Of a stretch of 64,000 nucleotides of DNA, positions 25,534 to 32,847 are shown one piece after another. This stretch comes from Nonomuraea sp. MG754425 (GTDB lineage Bacteria > Actinomycetota > Actinomycetes > Streptosporangiales > Streptosporangiaceae): NCBI RefSeq assembly GCF_021699195.1, contig NZ_SSXE01000006.1:36158-100157 (forward strand), read 5' to 3'. Position 1 is the first letter of the stretch, and the number at the start of each line of letters is the position of its first letter. The notes beneath the pieces are model-generated. The model saw only the letters and a program-made list of their open reading frames with translations. It did no database searches and had not been told where the DNA came from. A program made the translations under genes and the position numbers.

Positions 25534-26444
25534 CGGGTCACCTCCGCGGGGAGTTTGTCGGGGCGCAGCCCGCGCCACACGGTGTGCCGCAGCCGTTGGT
25601 CGTGGGTCCACATCGTGTAGGCCACCTCCCCGACGAGATCCGGCCTGACCCATCGATTGCGCCACGGGACGTCGTTGGAGAAGGGGCTGGCCGGGATCTC
25701 CATCGGCAGCAGCATCCGGTGCAGCTCGTCCAGGACGGCGTCGGTGAACCCGGTGCCGACGTGCCCGACGTACCTTAGCCCAGCGTCCGTGAACACCCCC
25801 ATGACCAGCGAGCCGATCCCGTTCGCGCGCCGCCCCTTGCCGGGCTTCCAGCCGCCGATCACGACCTCCCGCGTGGTCAGGTTCTTGACCTTGATCCACC
25901 AGGGCGACCGGACGCCCGCCCGGTAGGGGGAGTCGAGCCGCTTGGCGACCACGCCTTCGAGCCCCTGCTCGTAGGTGGCCGACAGCAGGTCGGACTCGCC
26001 GGGGAAGTACGGGGGCGCGCCGATGTCCAGCTCGTCGAGCAGCGCCCGGCGGTCGCGGTAGGACAGCTCGAACAGCGGCTTGCCGTCGAGGCAGAGCAGG
26101 TCGAACGGCATGTACGTGATCGGGTAGCGCTCCAGCATGACCGGCTCGGGGTCGATCAGGTGCATGCGCCGCTGGAGACGTCCGAAGCTGGGACGTCCGT
26201 GTCGGTCGAGTGCCACGACCTCGCCATCGATGACCGCATTCTTCAGCCCGAACCCAGAAATTTCCGGATATCTACGTGTGTATTCAGCTCCATGCCTACC
26301 CGTCACCCTCTTCCCACCGTCAAGATGGAGGATGGCGCGGATGCCGTCCCACTTGACCTCGAGGCCGTACTGATCGCGATCGGCGGGTAGTTCGCCGGGT
26401 ACGGCAAGCATTGGTTCGATTGGGTATGGCATTGGTAGCCCCAT
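25530..26444 (-). CDS. ATP-dependent DNA ligase, LigD ligase-domain type
   Basis: 304 aa from ATG 26444 (ATG 26432 is also possible). The adenylation motif is EVKWDGIRA with Lys31 as the nucleophile. Later motifs are VIDGEVVALD, EGVVAKRLDSPY and WWIKVKN, followed by an OB-fold with VVIGGWKPGKG. Works with Ku and the adjacent polymerase to seal double-strand breaks. It is divergent from ku with only 48 bp between the starts, so both probably share a compact control region. Confidence 0.92.
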   Translation of the reverse strand: MGLPMPYPIEPMLAVPGELPADRDQYGLEVKWDGIRAILHLDGGKRVTGRHGAEYTRRYPEISGFGLKNAVIDGEVVALDRHGRPSFGRLQRRMHLIDPEPVMLERYPITYMPFDLLCLDGKPLFELSYRDRRALLDELDIGAPPYFPGESDLLSATYEQGLEGVVAKRLDSPYRAGVRSPWWIKVKNLTTREVVIGGWKPGKGRRANGIGSLVMGVFTDAGLRYVGHVGTGFTDAVLDELHRMLLPMEIPASPFSNDVPWRNRWVRPDLVGEVAYTMWTHDQRLRHTVWRGLRPDKLPAEVTR

Positions 26445-26492
26445 GACGGGTATGTGCCCATTGGTGAGCAGAGTCAGAGCTGAGGAGTGCCG

Positions 26493-27413
26493 ATGCGCAG
26501 CATCTGGAAGGGTGCGATCTCCTTCGGGCTGGTCACGATCCCGGTCAAGCTCTACTCCGCGACCGAGCAGAAGGACGTGACGTTCCACCAGGTGCACCGC
26601 GCCGACGGCGGCCGGATCCGCTACAAGCGGGTCTGCACCCAGGACGGCGAAGAGGTGCCCTACGCCGACATCGCCAAGGGCTACGAACTCGCGACGGGCG
26701 AGATCGTCGTGCTCACCGACGAGGACTTCGAGGACCTGCCGCTGAGCACGTCACGCAGGATCGACGTGCTGCAGTTCACCCCGGCCGAGCAGATCGACCC
26801 CATCTACTTCGCCAAGTCGTACTTCCTGGAGCCCGACGCCCAGGGGGCCAAGCCGTACGTGCTGCTGCGCAACGCGCTGGAGAGCTCCGGGCAGGTGGCG
26901 GTGGTCAAGGTCGCGCTGCGCCAGCGCGAGTCGCTGGCCACGCTGCGGGTCAGGGACGGCGTGTTCGTCCTGGAGACGATGCTCTGGCCGGACGAGATCC
27001 GCACGCCCGACTTCGCCTTCCTGGAGGAGGACATCGAGGTCCGCGCGCAGGAACTCAAGATGGCCGAGTCCCTCATCACCACCATGGAGGCCGACTTCGA
27101 CCCGGCCGAGTACCACGACACCTACCGCGAGGCGTTGCAGCAGGTGATCGAGGCGAAGGTGGCGGGCAAGGAGGTCGTCCCGGCCCGCGAGGAGGAAGAG
27201 GCCGGTCCGGCCGTCGACCTCATGGCGGCGCTGCGGGCGAGCGTGGACGCGGCCAAGCGGGAGCGCGAGGGCGGAACCGCCGGGGCGAAGAAGGCGGCGG
27301 CCAAGCCCGCCAGGGCGTCCAGGTCCGCGAAGTCCGCCAAGGCCGAGGAGAAGGCCGAGGAGAAGGCCGAAGAGAAGGCCGCTCCCAAGCGGAAGACCCG
27401 CAAGTCCGCCTGA
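26493..27413 (+). CDS. ku: Ku DNA end-binding protein
   Basis: 306 aa. The ATG at 26493 follows TGAGGAG. The Ku core (1-255) begins MRSIWKGAISFGLVTIPVKL, with FHQVHRADGGRIRYKRVC and PIYFAKSYFLEPD. It forms a ring-shaped homodimer on broken DNA ends and recruits LigD. The last ~45 residues are a Lys/Ala/Glu-rich tail with three EEKA repeats (AEEKAEEKAEEKAAPKRKTR), as in extended actinobacterial Ku tails that help retain the protein on DNA. Confidence 0.95.
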   Translation: MRSIWKGAISFGLVTIPVKLYSATEQKDVTFHQVHRADGGRIRYKRVCTQDGEEVPYADIAKGYELATGEIVVLTDEDFEDLPLSTSRRIDVLQFTPAEQIDPIYFAKSYFLEPDAQGAKPYVLLRNALESSGQVAVVKVALRQRESLATLRVRDGVFVLETMLWPDEIRTPDFAFLEEDIEVRAQELKMAESLITTMEADFDPAEYHDTYREALQQVIEAKVAGKEVVPAREEEEAGPAVDLMAALRASVDAAKREREGGTAGAKKAAAKPARASRSAKSAKAEEKAEEKAEEKAAPKRKTRKSA

Positions 27414-27860
27414 CGTTCGGCCGCGGCGCTCCGAACACGGGTCAACGGCCATGTGCGGGGCGATCGTGGGTGCTTCACCCGTGGGTCGGCAGCCGGGTGT
27501 GCCTCATCTGTGTGTCCCGGCCACGTGCGGGTCGCAACCACGTGCGCGGCACCGGCCCCCGTGCATGTGGCACGGCCTTGTGCGGTCGCAGCATGCCCTG
27601 AAAGGTACGCACGGGGGACGCCCGGCGGAGGGCTTGCGGTGCGACCGGATGCGGCGGTCGCCGTCGTGGGCGATGAGCGGACCGGATCGCCGCAGGCATG
27701 CCCCGAGGTCGCGTGGTGCCGGCTTGTGCGGCCCGGCCGCCCCCCGGTGACCTCGCTCCGGGCCGTCGGCGACGAGCGAGCCCGGTGTCCGGTGGGCCCT
27801 TCTCCGGGGCCTCGGCGGCATGGCCGCCGCCCTTCGTGATCTCTCCGCCCAGCCGAATGC
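27414..27860. other. Intergenic region after ku with no recognised gene
   Basis: About 450 bp of GC-rich sequence with several CACGTGCG-like words. Open frames (for example 27453-27839 +) read as Arg/Pro/Cys-rich noise. It may be the remains of a gene, but I see no recognisable piece. Confidence 0.5.
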
Positions 27861-28077
27861 GACATATCCGGATATCTTAGGTTATTTCATTTGATAGGCA
27901 TTTAATGCAAGCAATAATATTGTTAATGTAGAGCAAAATGGAGTGGTGACCGTTTGCCCGCCCATCTGCCGGAAATGACACATCGTGGATAGCCCTTCAA
28001 TGGGCGTCCGGTACCTGTTTCCGGGAAATCAGGAAACAGGGAGAACGGGGCAATCGATCCTTTAGGGGGAAAACGCA
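27861..28077 (+). promoter_or_regulatory. Conserved AT-rich promoter and leader of small secreted gene A
   Basis: Strikingly AT-rich for this genome and similar to 31201-31409 read on the minus strand. Candidate promoter TTGATA (27891-27896), 18 nt, TAATAT (27915-27920). The predicted leader of ~150 nt holds a 9-bp hairpin, CCTGTTTCC / GGAAACAGG (28014-28040), and ends in a stretch with the ribosome-binding site TTTAGGGGGAAA that is almost identical in all three paralogues. Confidence 0.75.
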
Positions 28078-28404
28078 ATGCCCAAGCTCAAGAGTGTCAT
28101 CGCCGGCCTCGCCATCGGCACCGCTCTGACCGGTGGGGTCGTGAGCGCGGGTGCGGCCACCACCATGGCCAGCGCCGACGCCGCCACCCAGGTCAGCACG
28201 GGCTCCTCCGTCCTCGCGGGCTGCGGCAACTGGGGTTGGCGCCGCTGTGGCTGGGGCTGGGGCTTCCGCCGTCACCACCACCAGAGGCTCAACGTCCGGG
28301 TGAAGGTGCACAACAACAACTACAACCGCAACCACTTCCCGCATCACGAGCACCGCCATCACCACCGCGAGGCTCCGAGCACCCTTGAGGGTGTCGACAA
28401 CTGA
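28078..28404 (+). CDS. Small secreted His/Asn/Trp-rich protein, paralogue A
   Basis: 108 aa, family not recognised. The N-terminus MPKLKSVIAGLAIGTALTGG is a signal peptide. A conserved segment ATQVSTGSSV follows, then a Trp/Gly patch with two Cys (GCGNWGWRRCGWGWG), a basic His stretch, a strand-like NVRVKVHNNNYNRNH and a His-rich end (HHEHRHHH). The same layout occurs in B (30223-30546) and C (30895-31200). Secretion is clear from the signal. His clusters suggest metal binding, which is inference. The strong ribosome-binding site and conserved leader indicate high, regulated expression. Confidence 0.8.
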   Translation: MPKLKSVIAGLAIGTALTGGVVSAGAATTMASADAATQVSTGSSVLAGCGNWGWRRCGWGWGFRRHHHQRLNVRVKVHNNNYNRNHFPHHEHRHHHREAPSTLEGVDN

Positions 28405-28462
28405 TAATCAGCGGGCGTTGATCGGGGAAGAATTCTTCCCGTCTGAATGGCGCTTCTGAGGA

Positions 28463-28493
28463 GGGCCCTCCGGCATCGGCCGGAGGGCCCTTT
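28463..28493. terminator. Hairpin terminator after gene A
   Basis: GGGCCCTCCGG and CCGGAGGGCCC form an 11-bp perfect stem with a 6-nt loop, followed by TTT. It lies 58 bp after gene A and also faces the end of the convergent SDR gene. Confidence 0.75.
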
Positions 28494-28535
28494 GCCATTC
28501 CTCTCGGTCCGGCGCGGAAATCGCCGCCGGGGAAT

Positions 28536-29411
28536 TCAGGGTTCCGGGGGAAGCCCCACGAGGCGGGCGCTTTCGTCCCAGAGTCGATCGCATCGGCCGG
28601 CGTCGGTGGTGTGCGGGGCCGTGGGCACCCGCTCGCGGCGGACGAAGAAGCCGCCCGTGACGTCACTGACCTGCTCCGAGGTGGCCAGCCAGACCGGTGT
28701 GTCGGCCCCCGTGCCCGGGGCGGGCGTCAGCCGGTTGAGCACGGCGCCGAACAGCCGGAGCGCGCCGCGGTTGTCCCGGCCGAGCCCGGTGTCCCTGATG
28801 ACGCCGGGGTGTGCGCCGTTCACCGTGATGCGCGTGCCGTCGAGCCGGCGGGCGAGGGCGTAGACGAACATCGTGTTCATGTTCTTGGTACGCGCATAGG
28901 CGATGAACGGCCGGAAACTGGGCAGCGCGCCCAGCCCGCGGCCGGCCCGGCAGTTCAGGTCCGCCAGATCGACCGGCGTCCGGGCCAGCCCCTGGGGAGA
29001 GGCGCCCACGACGACGAAGCGCGCGGGGCGGGAGCCGATGGGGCCGATCAGCGAGCGCAGCAGGAGGTAGGGCGCGAGGTGGTTGGTGGCCAGGGTGCGT
29101 TGGATGCCCTCCGGGGTGTAGTCGTCGAGTTCGGCGATGACGGCCGCGTTGCTGATCACGATGTCGGGCGCGGGCTCCCGGGCGAGCCGTTCGGCCAGGC
29201 CGCGGACGTCGGTGAGCAGGGACAGGTCGGCGAGTTCGAGGCGCAGGTCGGCGTCCGGGACGGCGGCGAGCACCCGTGCCCGCGCCTCGTCGAGCCGCCG
29301 GGCGCTGCGCCCGACCATGACGACGGTCGTCCCGGCCGAGGCGAGCGAACGCGTGATCGCCTCCCCGATGCCGCCGCTCGCCCCGGTCACGATCGCTCGT
29401 TGCTGGTGCAT
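28536..29411 (-). CDS. Short-chain dehydrogenase/reductase
   Basis: 291 aa. Rossmann motif TGASGGIG near residue 10, VISNAAV in place of the classic NNAG, and catalytic Tyr-Lys in YARTK. A C-terminal extension resembles the retinol-dehydrogenase-like SDR group. The substrate is unknown. Divergent from a TetR gene, with two perfect 17-bp palindromes in the 84-bp gap, so the SDR is very likely the TetR target. ATG at 29411. Confidence 0.88.
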   Translation of the reverse strand: MHQQRAIVTGASGGIGEAITRSLASAGTTVVMVGRSARRLDEARARVLAAVPDADLRLELADLSLLTDVRGLAERLAREPAPDIVISNAAVIAELDDYTPEGIQRTLATNHLAPYLLLRSLIGPIGSRPARFVVVGASPQGLARTPVDLADLNCRAGRGLGALPSFRPFIAYARTKNMNTMFVYALARRLDGTRITVNGAHPGVIRDTGLGRDNRGALRLFGAVLNRLTPAPGTGADTPVWLATSEQVSDVTGGFFVRRERVPTAPHTTDAGRCDRLWDESARLVGLPPEP

Positions 29412-29434
29412 CTTCGTCGCTTCCGGTCGATCAA

Positions 29435-29451
29435 GGTTGACGTTGTCAACC
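29435..29451. promoter_or_regulatory. TetR operator 1
   Basis: GGTTGAC-GTT-GTCAACC, a perfect 7-bp inverted repeat with a 3-nt centre, 23 bp before the SDR start codon. Confidence 0.8.
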
Positions 29452-29461
29452 TAACGCCCGT

Positions 29462-29478
29462 GGTTGACAACGTCAACC
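29462..29478. promoter_or_regulatory. TetR operator 2
   Basis: GGTTGAC-AAC-GTCAACC, same arms as operator 1 with a complementary centre, 17 bp before the TetR start codon. The two centres are 27 bp apart. Confidence 0.8.
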
Positions 29479-29495
29479 GCGGTTAGGATGGCCCG

Positions 29496-30092
29496 ATGCC
29501 GCTGAACACCCGTGACCAACTGGTCGAGATGGCGGCCCGCCTCCTCGACGAGGGCGGTGTGGAGGCCGTGACGCTGCGTGAGGTCGGCCGGCTGGCCGGG
29601 GTGTCGCACAACGCCCCGTACAAGCACTTCGCCGGCAAGGAGGCGCTGCTCGCGGCGATCGCCGCGCGCGAGCTGGCCCGCCGGCACGTGGAGCTCGCCG
29701 AGGAGATCCGGCGAGGCCGCTCGCCGGAGGAGGTCCTGCGCGCGGCGCTGCGCGGCTACGTCGCCTGGGCGCGGGAGCGTCCGGCCCGGTTCAAGCTGAC
29801 GTTCGGCGCCTGGACGATCGACGCCGAGGACCTGCGCGTGGCCGCGCACGAGGCGCAGGAGATGCTGGTCGGCATCGTCGCGGCGGCCCAGGAGGCGGGC
29901 CTCCTGCCTCCCGGCGATCCGGTGCGCATGGCCTCGCTGGTGCGTGCGCTGGCCCACGGGGCGGCCGACCTCGCCTCGGCCGGGCACCTCGCGTCCGACG
30001 GCAAGGGCCACGCGAGCCCCGGCGACCTGGTGGACGACCTGCTGCGCTACCTGCGCGCCGCCGCGACCGCGCGTCACGGCCGCACGCCGTAG
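29496..30092 (+). CDS. TetR-family transcriptional regulator
   Basis: 198 aa from ATG 29496. The helix-turn-helix is VTLREVGRLAGVSHNAPYKH, then FAGKEALLAAIAARELARR. The C-terminal domain (WARERPARFKLTFGAW) is of the WHG/TetR_C type found next to oxidoreductases. The paired operators show autoregulation together with control of the divergent SDR (inference from position). The short 5' region means operator 2 would block its own promoter or start site. Confidence 0.9.
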   Translation: MPLNTRDQLVEMAARLLDEGGVEAVTLREVGRLAGVSHNAPYKHFAGKEALLAAIAARELARRHVELAEEIRRGRSPEEVLRAALRGYVAWARERPARFKLTFGAWTIDAEDLRVAAHEAQEMLVGIVAAAQEAGLLPPGDPVRMASLVRALAHGAADLASAGHLASDGKGHASPGDLVDDLLRYLRAAATARHGRTP

Positions 30093-30133
30093 CGACCCAT
30101 CGCCTCCGGACGGTTGGTGCGGGCGACGCCAAA

Positions 30134-30164
30134 GTGCCCGCGTCCACCAGGTGGACGCGGGCAC
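30134..30164. terminator. Hairpin terminator after the TetR gene
   Basis: GTGCCCGCGTCCACC and GGTGGACGCGGGCAC are perfect complements with almost no spacer, forming a long stem. It lies between the TetR stop and the stop of gene B on the other strand. Confidence 0.7.
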
Positions 30165-30222
30165 CTCATAGGCATGGCCGGAGCTCATCGCCCGTCGGCG
30201 GGCTCGTCAGCCGGATGCGCTA

Positions 30223-30546
30223 TTAGTCGAAATCACGGTCCCCGCGACGGTGCTCGTGGCCGTGGTTGTCGTTGTGGTTGTAGTTCCGGTTGACGATGAC
30301 GACCCGGACGCGGCCGTGGCCGCCGTGGCGGTGGCCCCTGCCCCAGCGGTTCCAGCCCCAGCCGCGGCCGCCGCAGCGACGCCAGCCCCAGCCGCCGCAG
30401 CGGCCGTTGAGGACGGACGTGCCGGTGCTGACCTGGGTGGCTGCCTCCGCGCTCGCGACGGTGGTGGCGGCACCAACGCTCACCGCTCCACCGGTCAGCG
30501 CCGTGCTGATGGCGAGGCCTGCGATAACACTCTTGACCTTGGGCAT
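30223..30546 (-). CDS. Small secreted Gly/Trp/His-rich protein, paralogue B
   Basis: 107 aa. The signal peptide MPKVKSVIAGLAISTALTGG is nearly identical to that of A and C. The conserved ATQVSTGTSV is followed by a Cys-Gly-Trp block (GRCGGWGWRRCGGRGWGWNR), a Gly/His/Arg stretch, the strand GRVRVVIVNRNYNHN, then HGHEHRRGD. Two Cys sit in the Trp block as in A. Its ribosome-binding site TTTAGGGGGAAA is conserved, but the DNA further upstream differs from that of A and C. Function unknown. Confidence 0.8.
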   Translation of the reverse strand: MPKVKSVIAGLAISTALTGGAVSVGAATTVASAEAATQVSTGTSVLNGRCGGWGWRRCGGRGWGWNRWGRGHRHGGHGRVRVVIVNRNYNHNDNHGHEHRRGDRDFD

Positions 30547-30577
30547 TGCGCTTTCCCCCTAAAGGATTCGATTGCCC
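30547..30577 (-). promoter_or_regulatory. Conserved ribosome-binding leader of gene B
   Basis: On the minus strand this reads GGGCAATCGA, one extra A, then TCCTTTAGGGGGAAA before the ATG, the same leader end as genes A and C. Homology stops upstream, so B probably has a different promoter. Confidence 0.6.
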
Positions 30578-30682
30578 TGTCGCGGAGGACGACTAGCATG
30601 TTCTCCGCACAGTGCATATTTCCTGCCTAAAGGGCGAAAAACCGGACTTGTCCTTTTTTGTCCAGTACCAGACCGGCGCAAA

Positions 30683-30788
30683 AGAAAAAGCCGTCCGCGA
30701 TGTCGCGGACAGCTCAATGCCCGGCCCTGGAAGTCGGGCCGGGAAACGACGCAGCGAGGGCCCCCCGGCTGCCGCCGGGGGAGCCCTC
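30683..30788 (-). terminator. Series of three hairpins downstream of gene C
   Basis: In minus-strand order: 30756-30788 (stem GAGGGC..GCCCTC with a GC core), 30720-30743 (CCCGGCCC / GGGCCGGG) and 30693-30710 (GTCCGCGA / TCGCGGAC). The last is followed on the minus strand by a T-rich run (CTTTTTCTTTT), a good intrinsic terminator. The role of the first two is unclear. Confidence 0.65.
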
Positions 30789-30894
30789 ACCAGGTTTCCG
30801 TGGAGACGAGGAGAAATGAAACCTCAGGTGCGATCGCGACCGAAGAACGGACCGCTCCCGAGAAATCTCTGCGCCATCAACTCACGGTTGTTGC

Positions 30895-31200
30895 TCAGCG
30901 CTCGTCACGGTGCTCGCGCTCGTGCTCGTGGCGCCCGCCCTCGTTCTCGTTGAAGTTGTCGTTGCGGATGACGATGCACACCCGGCCGCTGTTGTGGCGA
31001 CCGCAACGCTGGTGGTGGCGGTTGTTGTGGTGGTGGTGGTGGTGCTCACGGCCCCAGCCCCAGCCGTCGTCGGTACGGACGGACGTGCCGGTGTTGACCT
31101 GGGTGGTGGCGCTGGCCGTGGTCGTCGCAGCGCCCACGAGACCACCGGTCAGCGCGGTGCTGATGGCGAAACCTGCGATGACACTCTTGAGCTTGGGCAT
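30895..31200 (-). CDS. Small secreted His-rich protein, paralogue C
   Basis: 101 aa from ATG 31200. The longer in-frame start at 31293 would fall inside the conserved leader, so it is rejected. Signal peptide MPKLKSVIAGFAISTALTGG, then TTQVNTGTSV, a GWGWG patch, six His in a row (REHHHHHHNN), two Cys further on (RCGRHNSGRVCIVI), NDNFNEN and a HEHEREHRDE tail. Compared with A and B the two Cys have moved from the Trp patch to the following segment. Function unknown; metal binding is a guess from the His runs. Confidence 0.8.
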   Translation of the reverse strand: MPKLKSVIAGFAISTALTGGLVGAATTTASATTQVNTGTSVRTDDGWGWGREHHHHHHNNRHHQRCGRHNSGRVCIVIRNDNFNENEGGRHEHEREHRDER

Positions 31201-31409
31201 TGTGTTTCCCCCTAAAGGATCGATTGCCCCGTTCTCGCCGTTTCCGGATTTCCCAGGAAACAGATCTTGGACGGCTGCTGAAGGCTCATCCACGGAATGT
31301 CATTTCCGGGCCGGTGGGCGGGCAAACAGATACGACTCCATTTTGCTCTGCATTAACAATCTTATTGCTCGCATTACATATTTATCAAATGAAATGAGAT
31401 GATATGTCC
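31201..31409 (-). promoter_or_regulatory. Conserved AT-rich promoter and leader of gene C
   Basis: Reverse-oriented counterpart of 27861-28077. Candidate promoter on the minus strand: TTGATA (31383-31388), 18 nt, TAAGAT (31359-31364), the same spacing as for A. Hairpin arms at 31238-31245 and 31256-31263 keep pairing with one G-T wobble. Exact shared runs include GAGCAAAATGGAGT and GTTTGCCCGCCCA. Confidence 0.75.
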
Positions 31410-31898
31410 GATTGCGCTGCATATGGAGTGGTGGGCGCGCGAGACATGCGGTGGCTCACCAGGTCGTTTCCGTGCGCCGCCGTTATGGGGCGGTGTGACG
31501 CGCGTGCGGCGGGCGGCCCTCCGGCGCGAAAGTCGAAAAGCGAAAAGAAATGCCCGGACGTCGGCCGCGGTCATCATGAAAGCGGGCTGTATTCCGGCCC
31601 TCTCCGATGATGCTCCGCCGCATTGCGGTAATTCCCGACGATGACGATGGTCCGGCCCGCGGATCGACGACGGCCGCCTGTCACGTTCGGTATCGGGATG
31701 CTTTCCGAGGGTGACCAACGCAAACGGCGGGCGGCGACATTTGCCCCGTCCTTGGGGTGTCATATCCAGATTTGGGGCGTTGGTTCCGGTCGATCTTCCT
31801 CGGCGGGAGTGTCCGAGGGACAGCCCGCCGGACCCTGCCCGGAGGCGATGGTTATCGTGGAAAGACCGGGAAGAGACGTTCGACGAGGAGGACGGCCG
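31410..31898. other. Intergenic region with no recognised gene
   Basis: About 490 bp between the homology boundary upstream of gene C and the next hydrolase. The frame open across 31641-31898 is upstream of the strong start at 31899 and does not look coding. Confidence 0.5.
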
Positions 31899-32804
31899 AT
31901 GACCGCGGCGCCGATCCCGCACTGGCCAGGGAAGATGATCGGCTCGGTGCACGTCCGCAGCACGCCGGGCGACGGCCCCGCCGAGCAGGCGGTGTTCGTG
32001 CACGGACTGGCGGGCTCGGCCACCAACTGGACCGACCTCATGGGCGAGCTGAGGGAGACGGTCACCGGCCACGCCATCGACCTGCCGGGCGCCGGGTTCT
32101 CACCCGCCCCCGCCGACGGCGACTACTCGATCGCGGGCCACGCCGGGGCGGTGATCGGCCTGCTGGAACACACCGGCCCGGCCCACCTGTTCGGCAACTC
32201 GCTCGGCGGCGCCGTCGCCGTCAGGGTCGCCGCCGCCCGTCCCGACCTGGTCCGCTCGCTGACGCTCGTCTCGCCCGCCCTGCCCGACCTGCTGCCCCGC
32301 TACGGCCCCGTCCACGTGGCCGCCGCCGCCGTGCCCGGTGTCGGCGAATGGGTGGCCGCCAGGCTGCGCCTCATGGTGCCGGCCGAGCAGCGCATCACCG
32401 CCTCCATGGCCAGGGTGTGGGCCGACATCGGCGCCGTGCACCCCCTGCGCCTGCGCGACGCCATCGAGGAGGAGCGCAGGCGCGACGACCTGCCCTACGT
32501 CGACGCCGCCGTGATCGGCTCGGCCCGCGGCATCGTCGCCGAGTACTTCCGCCGTGGCCAGGACACGCTGTGGCACCAGGCGGCGAAGGTGCGGGCGCGC
32601 ACCCTGATCATCCACGGCCGCCGCGACCGCCTGGTGCGTCCGGCCATGGCCAGGAAGGCGTACCGCACCTTCCACGAGGTCCGGCTCGTGCTGCTGCCGA
32701 TGGCGGGACACGTGGCGATGATGGAGATGCCGCAGGTGGTCGCGGCGGAAGCACGCCGTCTGATCGGTGAGACTCGATTGGGGAATGCCCCACTGCCGGG
32801 CTAG
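31899..32804 (+). CDS. Alpha/beta hydrolase
   Basis: 301 aa. The ATG at 31899 is 7 nt after GAGGAGG, which settles the start. The oxyanion-hole strand VFVHGLAGSATNW, nucleophile elbow GNSLGG, an Asp in HGRRDRLV and the final His in MAGHVAMME form a complete catalytic set. Similar enzymes act on esters or lactones; the substrate is unknown. MoeZ follows 43 bp downstream on the same strand. Confidence 0.88.
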   Translation: MTAAPIPHWPGKMIGSVHVRSTPGDGPAEQAVFVHGLAGSATNWTDLMGELRETVTGHAIDLPGAGFSPAPADGDYSIAGHAGAVIGLLEHTGPAHLFGNSLGGAVAVRVAAARPDLVRSLTLVSPALPDLLPRYGPVHVAAAAVPGVGEWVAARLRLMVPAEQRITASMARVWADIGAVHPLRLRDAIEEERRRDDLPYVDAAVIGSARGIVAEYFRRGQDTLWHQAAKVRARTLIIHGRRDRLVRPAMARKAYRTFHEVRLVLLPMAGHVAMMEMPQVVAAEARRLIGETRLGNAPLPG

Positions 32805-32847
32805 GTTTCACAGTGAGATAAGACCCCTGAAACGGGAGCGTAGAAAA

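Noticed and set aside
27453..27839. 128-codon plus-strand frame after ku
   Set aside because: No ribosome-binding site, unusual composition and no recognisable domain; treated as non-coding.
28078..31200. RiPP or lanthipeptide cluster
   Set aside because: The small proteins have Sec-type signal peptides and no modification enzyme, protease-transporter or leader motif is adjacent; the SDR alone is not enough.
30572..31402. 276-codon plus-strand frame across the region of secreted gene C
   Set aside because: It runs through hairpins, the conserved leader and the antisense of gene C, with poly-Val/Pro artefacts of His/Asn codons. The minus-strand gene has a signal peptide, ribosome-binding site and paralogues.
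31641..31898. N-terminal extension of the hydrolase starting at 31899
   Set aside because: The strong GAGGAGG site just before 31899 and the unrelated composition upstream argue for the shorter protein.
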